A stretch of DNA of 64,000 nt, taken from NCBI GenBank assembly GCA_021464245.1, contig JADCRB010000030.1, positions 647,376-711,375 of the forward strand, written 5' to 3'. Every line of letters begins with the position of its first letter. The stretch's first letter is position 1. The position numbers and the translations under genes are program-made. Under the pieces are notes generated by a model. That model was not told the origin of the DNA. It saw nothing but the letters and a program-made list of their open reading frames with translations, and ran no database searches. Source of the DNA: Carallia brachiata. Its lineage: Eukaryota; Streptophyta; Magnoliopsida; Malpighiales; Rhizophoraceae. This document shows positions 50,552 to 62,111 of the stretch, piece after piece.

Positions 50552-50738
50552 AATCAGTGGACGCTGGTTTAGATGGTAAGGGTATGAGTTCGCTTAATTA
50601 GATGTCTCGGTTTGGAATCCTGGGAATGCAGCCGCATTAAATATCTGTTGTGAGACATTTACCGCTCTTCGGGATCTTACTCGGGTCGGTTCGGATTAAT
50701 CAGTCTAATGGGCTGGATACTGGGCAGTCTAGACCAAA
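50552..50738 (+). mobile_element. tRNA-derived SINE, copy 2 of 3
   Basis: Same family and orientation as copy 1, more diverged in the 5' part (GTGGACGCTGGTTTAGATGG). Ends GGGCAGTCTAGACC plus five A. Flanked by perfect AAGAATACCTACT at 50539-50551 and 50739-50751. Confidence 0.9.
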
Positions 50739-50752
50739 AAGAATACCTACTG

Positions 50753-50945
50753 CCAGCAGGCGCTGACTCAAATGGTAAGGATCTGAATTCGCTTAATCAG
50801 AGGTCTCGGTTTCAAATCCTGAGAATGCAGCCGCGTTAAATACCTGCTGGGAGACCTTTACCGTCCTTCGAAGTCCTACCCAAGTCGGTGCAAATTATTC
50901 AGTCCAATGGGCTGGATACTAGGCGGCCTAAACCAAAAAAAAAAA
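50753..50945 (+). mobile_element. tRNA-derived SINE, copy 3 of 3
   Basis: Same family and orientation; the 5' end CCAGCAGGCGCTGACTCA is nearly identical to copy 1. B-box-like GGTTTCAAATCCTG; ends AGGCGGCCTAAACC and A13. Flanked by AATACCTACTG at 50742-50752 and 50946-50956. Confidence 0.9.
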
Positions 50946-50975
50946 AATACCTACTGAAAAATCTTTGCTGCCACA

Positions 50976-51045
50976 TGGTTCTATCCGAATTAGTCCAAAT
51001 TAGTTAATTTTTAAATTAGATACCGGACAGTCCTAAACAAAAGAA
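50976..51045 (+). mobile_element. Decayed SINE 3' fragment
   Basis: CTATCCGAATTAGTCCAAAT, TAGATACCGGACAGTCCTAA and the following A-rich stretch line up with the 3' third of the neighbouring SINE copies. The 5' part is missing or unrecognisable. Confidence 0.55.
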
Positions 51046-51069
51046 AACGAATAAAAAAAAAAAGTGAAG

Positions 51070-52095
51070 ACCCAAATCAAAACTAATAAAAAAGTTGAAG
51101 CCAACTTCTCAACTTGCTTTCTTGGATCGTCTCTCGTCTCTTCATATTTCATGAAAGGTATCTTTATCTCTGTGGCCCATTATCAGACATTCTGGACCAA
51201 TAACAGTGCCACAGCCCAAGCCATTCGAAACAGGAGAAAGCCCAATTTAAAAATTTAAAATATCTACATAATTTTCTATTAATAACTAAGAAAGAATTAA
51301 GAAAGAAACGACAAATAGTTGTAGTTTAGTTGTAGTTTAGTGACAAGTGTTCAATTGGTGTCAAATTGAAGATTTGGGATTCATTTTAATGTTAGGCATG
51401 ATGTAACTAATGTTCACGCTTTGCACCAACTCAAGGCCAAAAACAGTACTATTTAACAAGACTATTGAGACACCTCTCAATAAAATAAAATAAAGAATTT
51501 GTTTTAATTAAAATAGTTGAAAATTGTATATTCAAATTAAAATATTTGAAATTCGATGATATTTCTTTCTTTTACTAGTTTACGATGGCAGACCACGTCT
51601 CCTATGACAAAAAAAAAAAAAAAAGTTAGATTAGCAAGTGTTAAATTTGGTAGCAAGACAATAAGTGCTGATATATGGCTGAAAAGAGATTTATTTAATA
51701 AAAAAAAGTCATGGGAATAATTAAATTTACTGTAAAAATACGTGAAATTTACGCAAAGTGGACAGTTAAGTAACTTAATAAACCTTCAAATATTTTATTA
51801 AGAAAAACATGGAAATATGTTCTAGGAAATACTAATCCACTTTTTTTTTTAATTTTTTTTATTTTTTTATTGCAGTTAATTGAAAACTAGAAACATTATT
51901 CGGCTTGAGCTCGAACATAAAAACAATTACACACTCCGATCACCAGTACAACTGCAACACGCCAAGTAACCTGGCGAAGCACCAATCGGTGCTCCCGCCG
52001 CCGTCGATTGCCGTTCTCCGAAAACCGGCTTAGAAATCTAGGGTTCCGGCTTCTGTAAATACTAGTCTTTTGCTAAATTCTGTCCTTCAGCCACC
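51070..52095. promoter_or_regulatory. ATG101 upstream region
   Basis: Several GCCCA/TGGGC-type motifs (51170-51245), similar to site II elements common in housekeeping promoters, lie 0.9 kb from the start. The last 150 bases are CpG-richer and contain AAATCTAGGGTT, resembling a telo-box. The coding start has the context GCCACCATG. Motif roles are inferred. Confidence 0.4.
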
Positions 52096-55000
52096 ATGAA
52101 CTCCGAGGTCTGCCATCTCAAAGAACTGGTAATCTAATCTAAATCCACATTTTAATTTTTCGAGTTAAAGTTTCTAATCAGTTCTTGTGATCGTTTTCGT
52201 TCTTTTTCTTTTTATATATATTTTTTTAAAAATTTTAGTTTTTTTTTTCTTGAACTTTTTTAGGAAGTGGAGCACTTTGAGATACGCGAAGTTCTACGTT
52301 GTAAGTAAAGGCTCTACGGCAATTTATTATAATTAAGGACATTTATACAATTTTTTCTTTGGATTTTTTTTTTTTTTTTTTTTGAAGTTGATGTATGGGA
52401 ATTAGTGATTGGTTATAGTCTTCGCTTGCCTGTTCCTCGGTGAAGTTGATTCCTTTGATCGGTTTTTTGGAGATTACGATGTTAGTTGTCTTGTTTCTGG
52501 ATTGATAAGGTGAAATATTGGTCTGTGCAGGCATATTGCATACAATCGTGTTTCATCGTGCTTTAGGTCTGGTTAGGCCTAAAGAGATTGATTTGGAGCT
52601 TTTCGAGATTACTTATGTAAGTTGTTCCCTTTTCCTTTCTAGTATGGATTGTTCGTAAATAGTAACCTTTTTGGTATTTTTTTTTTTTATGATGACTTAT
52701 AACTTCAATTGTTGTCGAAGGCGAACTAGTTGCAAGAGAGTAAATTGTTTAAGAAATGCATAATAGGAGAACCACTTGTCATTGAGAATCTCAACTAGAG
52801 AGGGAAGAAAGAGAAAAAAAAAAGTGTGCACTGTGAAATTTTATGCTTTTCAGTTTTGGTTCGTCGGAGTAACAGCCCGCATTTTGTCATAATTTGAGGA
52901 GCTAGAGTTCCAACCCCCAACTTGTGCCCAAGATCATTGCTTTTCCTGGACATCACATCTCTTTATTCTCTCTGTAGTTATAATTTGATTATTGATATTT
53001 TGAAATGGAGGAGGAATAAATGAAGCTCCCTCTTGTATTTTCTGTTGAAGATGCACTGATGTTGGGAGAGTTTTGATAATTGTGTCTTTTGTGTCTGTGT
53101 GTGTTTCTTTATTTGTAAGGTGCAATGTGGGGATGTCGACGTTGAAAAGAAAATAGATGAGAAGATTGAGCTGTTCATCAATTGGGTAGACAAACACCCA
53201 AATAAGAAAAGTCAGGTTTGTGATTTGCTGTTTTTGTTAAGCTAACGCATCTTCTAATTTGCTAGTATGATTTTGTGGAGCTTATATATTGCTAGGTGTT
53301 GATGATTGCCATACCAATGCTATGACCTAACATTTGCTTTTGTTCGGTAAACCTGGGTTTCACATCTTCATATTGTCTTAACAATGCTTATTTACTTTAT
53401 CAATTGATTAATGATGCAGATATGTCTTTCTTTCTATGAATTGAAGAATAAAAAGGAATCATGGTTCACCAACAAAACTGAACGCCTATTTTGGGAACAC
53501 TGGTACATCAATTTAAATGTAACTCAAAACCCAAAGGCACACCCTGGAAAGTCTCATCATAACAAAGTTATAGTTGACCCAGGAGGTACCTTGGCATCAT
53601 TCTTGTTCTATTTGCATTTATTGATGCTTTTCCTCTTAAATTTAAACAGCTTTTTTTTTGTTGTTTTACATGTGAATTCAGAGAGTGCATCTGAGGATAG
53701 GAGTGTGCGCAGGGCAGCACTTGAAGCTTCTTTACGCGAGGTTTTGTTCCAAGTAATAAAATTTGTGAATGAGAAAAAGGATCATGTTCCCTCCTTATCT
53801 GATGGTGTTATCCACTTTCCCTATGAAATAACTATCCCGAGGTCAGTTCATTTGATTTTCTTCTCGTCCTTGAGATTTTTGCAGTTTATTCTGCTGGCTG
53901 AACTTTATACTGTTTCTTTCTATCGCTATTTTTGGATATCTTTGATCTGGATGGTTTTTTATTAGTATGTGTGAAAAATATGCCTTTGTTATTCCAGTCA
54001 CATTCATGAAAATTCACGCTGTGAAATTTCTTTTCTTGCATCATGTGTGTTATAAGAACTTTTTTGCAAGGGAAAATACATGTCTTTAAAATGGCTAAGT
54101 GTAGTAAGCCTTCAAAGATTGTTGCAGGAAGATTGTTGCAGGTGAAGCAAGGAAATTTAATGTAGAATCGTTAGTGAAGGGAATTTTTATGTGCTCATTC
54201 TTGTCATCCCAATGTGCCTTTACTTTGATAGGAGCAAGATTATGGGCAAACAACTCAATACTATAAACTCAAAACAAAAACGTAAGAATTCTCTGTAACT
54301 TCTCATGGTTCAAAGCCTAGCTTCATTGTGGAGGTGAGATATTTCCAGTTTATATCCAAATGCTAAACTAGTGGGTTATCTAGGTACCTAATGCGGCATG
54401 ACCAACTGAAGAGTCAAACCGAAGTTTCCTCAAATCCATTAAGTCCCTGTTTAATGTAAACCCTTCCGGATATGAACAGGAAATTGTTTTCAAAAAATAA
54501 TTTTTGGTTTGAACTGGAGAAAACATAATCAGCCTTAACAGTCTTCTGTGGGAGAGGCAAGGATTCCTTTTGGAAAATATAGTCTTTTAGATTGATTGTT
54601 TTCTGCATATGAGACAAGTTTGGTATTGATGGCATCAAATTGCATGGTGAACTGGTAAAGAATTAGCTGATGCTGCAAAATGACCCATCTTTTGTGGAAG
54701 GTTTTTCTTTCTATTTTTTTGTTTTTAAATATCTGCGGGAATAATCGGGACATTTGCTTTTGCATCCCAACTCCACCATACTATTTTCAATTCTTTCTGG
54801 ACTTTGTAACTACTCTAAATCACTTAGCAGTAACCTGAAGAAGGAAGGGGCTGACAATTACAAACAGAACTTAGCAAACATATTCATACTTTCCATTTTC
54901 TTTTGGCAGACAAAAACAGAGACGTTTTTTTAAAGGGTGCTCATAGGACCTGCTGTATATGCTTTTAAGTTTTCCTTTTCTCGATCTTATAAGCTATTTC

Positions 55001-55568
55001 GATGAAATAGATGTTTGTATTATGCTTCAAGTGATTATAACTATGTGGATTTGCAATTCTCCAGGAAAAAGTTCCTACACCTTCAAGTAATAGTTTTCCA
55101 TCAATTTCTGTTAGCTTGCAAAAGATGGAATTATAAATTATGGTGCATGCAATGGTATTGTCAATTGCTAATTTTTTAACGCCAGCTATGAACCTTTATT
55201 AAGCAGAAACAAGACACCCATGTCTCATTAAATAATGCAAGTGACTCTATAAGGTGCAAACTTATGTTATCATCTTCCACCTTTGCCACTACCCAAATCT
55301 CTAAGCCAAGTCCCTCGAACCAAAGTGTTTTCTTTAGTCATTGTCATTAGTTTTTGTGCTAGTTCTTCACGTCAACTAATCGGATTTGATTAAACTGACT
55401 TTGATGACCTTCTCTTACTGTCTGGTTCTAAGGAAAATGTTTTCAGTTTAATGGTTAGATTGCTGAAGCAAAATTGCATTGTCATTGCTCAGTTCATCTG
55501 ATTCTGCTTTTGGGATGGACATGCTTAAGAGGATGCTGCATTCAGGGCATCCAACAATGCTCAGTTGA
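52096..55568 (+). CDS. ATG101: Autophagy-related protein 101 (ATG101)
   Basis: Subunit of the ATG1-ATG13 kinase complex that starts autophagosome formation; a HORMA-fold protein. Seven exons: 52096-52128, 52264-52300, 52531-52616, 53120-53215, 53420-53585, 53682-53841 and 55493-55568, all GT-AG with matching phases, giving 217 residues. The product reads MNSEVCHLKEL, EVEHFEIREVLR, CILHTIVFHRALGLVRPKEI, VQCGDVDVEKKIDEKIE, HPNKKSQICLSFYELKNKKE, then EVLFQVIKFVNEKKDHVPSL and the C-terminal GMDMLKRMLHSGHPTMLS, closely following plant ATG101. Full length compared with the family; no break. The last intron is unusually long (1651 bp). The start is set by the family N-terminus and a strong initiation context. 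Confidence 0.97.
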
Positions 55569-56181
55569 TTATGACAGTCGGTCTTGTTGAATCGCTTCTT
55601 CATTGACTGGGAGTCTGAACCCCGATCAGCAAGTCTGAAACGTGAAAGAACACTAGGTTGGTGGCCTTCTTCAGAAGAGAGTAATGGTGGCCAATCAGGT
55701 TTGATTCTTCGATGAAGAAGTCCTTTGGTGCATGTTATTTGTAAATATTCTGATTCTGTATTTCTTCCCGATCCCCCTGCCCAATATAATTTCTCCAACT
55801 TTATTCGAGCTTAAGGTGTCCTTGTACATACTTGTAATTATGCCTGTCTAATCACTATGGCCATATATATATATATATATATATACCAAAATTATGTTGA
55901 AATTGTTCTTCGCTATCCCCATCTCCGGAGAGAATTCTGAGGACCAAACCCCGTCAACAATCGACTCTTTTGGAGTCGGTGGATCGCATTTTTGAATTAT
56001 TTTAGATGAACTGAACAGGTTTTTGCGCTCAAGTTGCACTGTGGAGATGCCTTTCTCCTTCCCTCCTCCCCAGTTCCCACCCTCATTCCGTCCGGTTTTT
56101 GTCAAGACTTTACTTAGTATATAATGCTCTTTCTAGCGAACAGCTAATACGGGCTGCGATGTGGTCCCATCCCTCGGTTGT
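55569..56181. other. Region 3' of ATG101
   Basis: Contains the ATG101 3' UTR and an (AT)n run at 55863-55885. Frames on the minus strand here are shadows without recognisable family signatures. Confidence 0.4.
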
Positions 56182-56636
56182 GGGTGCCTTTGTTTTATAA
56201 GATAAGATATGATAATATAAGTTAAAGTTAAATATTCTACTTTAACTTATATTTAGTTATTTAATTAGATAAATATATGATAGTTTAGTATAGACTTACT
56301 TTTTATATTTATAGAATAGTATATCCTTTTTATTTTTATGAGTTAATATATCTTGTTTCATATGCTCATTTTGAAAAATTATATAATTATTAAAATATCA
56401 TTTTAATTAAAATAACTTTAAATGTTTTCTAAAATTAATTTATAATTAAGAAATTATTTATCTTTCCTCTGTCCTCTCTCCTCTCTCTCCTCTCTCTCTT
56501 TTCTTTGTCTCTCCTCCCTCCTCTCACTCTCACTGGTCTCTCTCTCTCCCTTATTTGCCGCCTCCCTCCTACCTCTCTCCTCCTTTTTCCCTTCCTTTCT
56601 CTCTCCTCCCTCTTTCGTCTCTATTCCTTCTTCCCT

Positions 56637-56683
<47 letters not shown>

Positions 56684-57164
56684 TCATTTTCTTTTATATA
56701 ATAAATTAAAAAATTTATATCTTAAAATTTATTTAACTTTGTTTCTCAAAAAAATTAAAAAAATATCAATCCCCTTTTTTTTGATATCTTGAAATTTATT
56801 TGTAAAAAAAAAATAATGCTTAATTTTAAAAAATATTTTTTGTATAAAATTAAAATTTTATAAACAGTATAATGTATGATAATATGAAAAATAAATATTA
56901 ATTTTATTACTTAATTTTAATTATTTTTAAATAAAAATATTAAAATTAATTATAAATGTAAGTCAATTATTTTTAAGGACAAAAAAATTATTTTGATATA
57001 TTATATTATTTTATTTTACATCATTTAAATATTTGATAAGATAATTATTCGATACTATTTAATACTATGTAAATATAATATAAATTAGTAATTTAATTTA
57101 TCTTATCTATATTAACTTATATTATTTTATGAAATACTATTCAATCTGCATAATAAACGTGCCC
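56182..57164. mobile_element. Second MITE-like element with a CT-rich core
   Basis: Ends are imperfect inverted repeats: GGGTGCCTTTGTTTTAT on the left, GGGCACGTTTATTATG read inward from the right; both sides then contain AATATAAGTTAA and TAAGATAA. The middle (about 56460-56690) is almost pure C/T with (CT)n at about 56640-56680. No convincing target duplication. The design parallels the element at 12 kb, but the ends differ. Confidence 0.5.
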
Positions 57165-58456
57165 TTTGTATCTTAGGCCAAATTTGTGTAGTTAATAGCT
57201 AAGTTTAATTGGTAAACTTTGGCTTTAAAAAGAAAAATCCGATTTATTGGTTGTCATCTTCACATCTTTACATAGAATAGTTATTCTTATTTTCACAATT
57301 TCCACACTCTCATTTTCAGAATTGAAATTTAAAAACTTCAAAGATAAATATTTAAATATTTTAATTTTTTATTATTGAAATGTCTCGTGAGCGGAAAAGA
57401 AAAAAAGCTTAATTTTTGTCACTATGCTTACAAATTGGAATTTGTTAATCTCAATAATGTCCTCAGAACAAATTTTGCCAAAATCAAGAAGAGGCCCTCC
57501 AATATCCTGACGTGTCAACTTCTTTTTTTATTAACAAAAAAAATTTATCAAAAATATGTCAGTTATTAGATCTGTGAAACGGAATTAAACTCATCACTCA
57601 TTCTATTAAACTCATCACCCATTCTATGTGCCCCATTCAACTACCATCATAAAGCAGACTCATCACTCAAATACTATTAAGTCCGAGCGAGTTTTCTCAA
57701 GTAGACCACGGTATTTACGAGTGTTAAATCAACAGCATGCCCACTCAAGAAAATCCAGAGAAATTTGAAAGTTATTGCTTCCATCACAACTATTAAGACT
57801 TAAACTCAAATCTAACGTAAAAAAAATACACAAAATTACCACCAGTCTCTCGCCTCGAATGGTAACGCACTTTTTTGTAAACATTGGGAAGAGCTTCATG
57901 CCAAGAGATAGATGTTGTTACATGGATATCCATTTTCAATCGGTCAAGCACAACTGATAGGCTTATAAAGAGTGATATGTTGGTTGATTCTAATGCTTGT
58001 CATGTAGTAAAGATGCTGCATCTAGCAAGCACCTTCCTTTCCTTGTTTTAGATCAACGCGGAATCAGATTTTGTAGACATATGAAGTTTAATAAAAACGA
58101 AATAACAAAATAGGGAAAAGTTTGATTTTTATTTTATGTTTTGAATTTTAAATTTTTAGTTTGTATTCTTAGTATTTTTTCTGACAAGACTAACAACCTT
58201 CGCTGGAAACTGTAGAATCATTGTGTGAACACTGTAATTATATGGTGACGCTTTATTTTTCCAAAAAATATATTTTTGAAGGCAAAAAATTTTAGAAAAA
58301 TAATTTTTTTGTTTTTTGGTCGAAAGAAAAATAAATTTTTAAGTGGTCGGTAAGCGACTCGAGCTAGGCTCGGTATCCAGTAGCCGGCCCCAACAAAATA
58401 AATAGGCCCAGAAACAGGTTATCTGTACGTATAGAGGGAAACTCCAGCCAGGTTAC

Positions 58457-58508
58457 AGAATTCTGTCTTTTATGACCAAAAAAAAAAAAAGAATTCTGTC
58501 TTTTATGA
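58457..58508 (+). repeat. Ultra-short poly(A) insertion with a 19-bp target duplication
   Basis: A perfect 19-bp direct repeat (AGAATTCTGTCTTTTATGA) at 58457-58475 and 58490-58508 encloses only CC plus A12. The SINE family in this window ends in GACC-poly(A), so the insert looks like a SINE tail alone. Confidence 0.75.
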
Positions 58509-58996
58509 TTATGTTAACGTTGAATTTGTTATCACAACAAAAAAATTCTTTGATTTTCCCAGCGTTGTAAATTATGTAGATAAAAACAGATTTATAATTT
58601 ATTTAATTTTTTGATAAGCAACTGACGATATATTATTTAGTCCACTTGATAAGAGTAATAATATATATCACTAAAATTATATTGTAAAATATGCTGAAAT
58701 TTTATAAAAAGAATTATCAATCTTTTTTTTTTTGTCAAGTTTGATGGTGTTAAAAAAATAAATGATTCCTAGCATAGTTTTTGTGATATATCATTATTCG
58801 CTTGATTATGAAGTTGGATAGTACTGGTAGATCGGCAGGCATCATAGTGGACGAATATGGACATGTAGCTGATGTTAAAATTGCCATGTTAATTTTCATC
58901 TGCCGAACTGATACAAATCGATGTCAAAACAAGAACAGTATTAACAGAGCTAAGGACTTAGAATCTGTGCTTAGGCCGGCAGCCATGCCCAATAAA

Positions 58997-59021
58997 ATAT
59001 ATATATATATATATATATATA
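58997..59021. repeat. (AT)n microsatellite near the MES start
   Basis: About twelve AT units roughly 100 bases upstream of the methylesterase ATG. Promoter role uncertain. Confidence 0.9.
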
Positions 59022-59120
59022 CACTATCTTTGGGGTCTTGGCCTAGTGCACTTAGCTTAACATAGAAAGAGATTAAAAATCCTTGTATCAGCTAAGAATT
59101 CTAATCAATATCTTTTGGAA

Positions 59121-62111
59121 ATGGAGACCAAGAAGCATTTTGTTTTGGTTCATGGAGGTTTCCTTGGTGCTTGGACCTGGTACAAGCTTGTTGCCTTACT
59201 AAAATCTGCTGGGCACCAAGTCACTGCTTTAGATCTTGGTGCTTGTGGGGTCAATCCTAAACAGATACATGAGATGACCTCCATTCATGACTATGTCCAA
59301 CCATTGATGGAGTTCATGGCATCTCTCTCTAAAGAAGAGAGGGTGATTTTGGTTGGTCATAGCTTTGGTGGGATTTCTATTTCTCTTGCCATGGAGAAAT
59401 TTCCAGAGAAAATCTTGGTCTCGGTTTATGTCGCAGCCCTCATGCCCAACTATACAAGTCCACCAGCAAGTCTATTAATGGAAGTAAAATTTCCGGACTT
59501 TTCCTATACACATTGTTGCTGTTGCTAGTGCATGTATATGATGTTAATTCATAGTTCTTATTCATTTACAGCAAGCTAACTTGCCTTGGTCGAGTTGGTA
59601 CTGCTAGGGCTTTGTCCCTAGCTGGGTGAGGGGGTTTGACCTCCCCCCACCCCCAAAATCCTCCTATTGGAGGTTACCTACATATGTGAGTAGGAGTGTT
59701 TATATTCTGTTGTTTTTAGTATACTTTCTTCTATTTTCTTTGGCGACAAACTAATTAACTGTTAAATATTGGAATGTTAAATAGAACCTTCATTGGAAGA
59801 GTAAAAGCTCCACGTGCAGCTTTTATACAACACTTGAAATTGGACCATAAATACTGTCTTAGCATTGTTAGGAACAAATTCCCCAATGAGTTTCATAATA
59901 TAGTCATACTAAAAGTTAATTATATAAGGTCTATATTATAATAAGGGCTCTATTATATGGGCATATGATTTTTTTCTACTACGTTCATACGTATTTTTTT
60001 GTGCAACTGCAAATAATTTTTTGTACAATCATAAATAAAAAAATGTGCGACAAAAAATAATAATACTTTCTGTATCACTTTTTATTATTATGGTTGTACA
60101 AAATATACATGTAATTACACAAAAAAAAATTACACATGAAAACAGTAAAGAAAAATCATATGCCCACGTTAGTATATTAGTATGGTGAATTTTGGACTCC
60201 ACGCCTGTCGGTTGCCTCTTTAGAGGCACTGAGGTACCTAAGCCTTAACACGGGCAAATTCCAAAGCGGTCACAGTTTGGAACTGACGGTTTTAGTTTGG
60301 GAAAAGTTGATTATTAATCGAATCGTCTAAGATATAATACATTTCAGTGATGGTTTGATTAATTAGTAATGTCAATTCCGATTTCAGACTAGTATTAGTT
60401 TTGATTCTGATTCACTTTTCAGTGGTTTGATATAGTTTTGACACCTTCTTTTAAAATATACAATTTTAAAATTTCAAACAACATTTGATTTTTTTTCTTC
60501 TTAAATTAGCAGATGATTGGCTTGTACGGGGTCGTTTAGAACCGTCGGTACTCCCTGTTTGGCAATTTTTAATTTCTTGAACTGTAACCACCCCATGGAC
60601 GATGACGATTTGAAATCAAAACTAGTCGGACGGTTCGGGCAGGTTCCAATTTTTTGGTCCGGCTGATATTAGTCCACCAACGGTCCGGCAGTCACCTCTA
60701 GAGTTACGCATGGGCCACGGCCTATGGTTAGAACCTGAACTCTTCCAATTTAATCCACTTATTTTGGTCACGTGAAATTTACTTTTCGAGCATCATTAAA
60801 GAGACACAGAAAATAAATTAGATGACGGACAAATCCTCTTATTGGCTACAAAATTGTTTTTTAAAAAAAATGAAAAAAAGATAAATTACTATGCTTTTCA
60901 CTCGATCTATTTTTTACGTTTCTCAAATTTTTTTCTTATTTTTAATGCAACAAGCCTTGTTTGAATAGGTTGGCTGGCAGCTTTTGCATAGGTGACTTTT
61001 GTTGCTGTTAGTCAGAGACTCTAAGACAGTGCTATAGACGCCCCCCGGCGCCCCTCAAATAAAGGGTCCCTCCTTTTCTCTTTTCTTTTGTTTTTTTTTT
61101 CCCTTTTCTTTTTTACTTGGATGAGAGAGAAAAGAGACCTCCATCTCCCTCTCTCTCATAAGCTACACCGACTGTGTCGGCCTACCTTTTTCCGATTAGT
61201 CGTCAGGAACACCAACATCATGCTGAATTTTGAGAAATCAGTGAGCGTGGCACTTGACCTTTGAAGTTCTTGAACTTTCTGTTATTGGGCGTTTATCCAA
61301 AGTAGATTGAGCTAATTTATTAGACCTCTAATCTTCTATGTGCTGCGGATTCTGCAACACTCACCGTAACCTATATAACATTATTATCACTAGTGCATGT
61401 ATATAGTGCTAAGTAATTTCCAGATTCAACATTTTTAATAATGTTTGGTTATTGGTTTAACCAGTTGTCCAAGTTGAAGTCAATTCCAGCAAGCGGAATG
61501 TTTGATTGCCAGTTGGTCCTCGTGCAAGGCCCAGAAAAGCCACCTACTTCATATTATGTTATTGGGCCATATTTCCTGGAAAGCGTGCTCTGTTCAAAAT
61601 GCCAACCAGAGGCTAGTATTCATATCCAAATCTCAAGCAAGTCCTTGTGTTTGCAATCTTAAATCTGATCTTAAGCTTTGTGAGAAAACATAGGGATCTA
61701 AGTGAAGTAATTCTATGACAGGACAACACATACAAAGAGGCCGCCGACACTCTAAGTAATTAATGAAAGTGTCCCCTAGGCCCCCATCTTGGGCACCTCA
61801 CCTCTTATTGAATTCCTGATTGGTTCTTGCAGGATTTGGAATTGGCCAAAATGTTGGTAAGACCCTTTAATTCGTTCATGGGAGACTTGGGAAAGGAATC
61901 TTTACTAACAGAATCTAAATTTGGGTCGGTGGACCGGGTTTACGTGATATGTGAAGAAGATTTGGCGCTTGATGACGAATATCAGAAGTTTATAGTTGCT
62001 AAAAATCCACCTAAACAAGTGAAAATCATCGGTGGAGCTTCCCATATGGCCATGTTCACCAAGCCGAAGGAACTTTGCCAATGTTTGACGGATATTGCAG
62101 AGAGTTATTAA
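59121..62111 (+). CDS. Methylesterase (MES / salicylic acid-binding protein 2-like alpha/beta hydrolase)
   Basis: Cytosolic alpha/beta-hydrolase of the MES/hydroxynitrile-lyase family, which demethylates methyl salicylate, methyl jasmonate or methyl-IAA; the substrate cannot be read from sequence. Exons 59121-59483, 61465-61611 and 61833-62111 give 262 residues. Seen: HGGFLGAW oxyanion loop (11-18), nucleophile elbow GHSFGG with Ser81, Asp213 in CEED, and His241 in GASHMAM, matching the SABP2 triad spacing. PPTSYYVIGPYFLESVL in exon 2 and KPKELCQCL in exon 3 are family signatures. Intron 1 (59484-61464, GT-AG) holds a SINE-like element. Intron 2 appears to start with GC (CCAGAG|GCTAGT) rather than GT and ends with AG. 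The start is the first ATG; upstream codons have none in frame. The coding frame is otherwise intact. Confidence 0.9.
59577..59705 (+). mobile_element. SINE-like tRNA-derived repeat in MES intron 1
   Basis: CCTTGGTCGAGTTGG (A-box-like) and GGTTTGACCTCC (B-box-like) lie about 46 bases apart, with a self-complementary CTAGGGCTTTGTCCCTAG between them. No poly(A) tail or target duplication is evident. Confidence 0.5.

Larger units (their letters stand above)
57165..59120. other. Intergenic upstream of the methylesterase gene
   Basis: No gene recognised. Contains a 19-bp direct repeat around a CC-poly(A) insert (58457-58508) and an (AT)n run (58997-59021) about 100 bases before the start codon, which could serve as the TATA region. 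Confidence 0.45.

Noticed and set aside
55448..55798. 116-residue minus-strand frame
   Set aside because: It overlaps the last ATG101 exon and its 3' UTR antisense and shows no family signature.
56454..56792. Overlapping frames (Arg/Glu-rich minus, Leu/Ser-rich plus)
   Set aside because: Both are readings of the CT-rich core of a repeat element.
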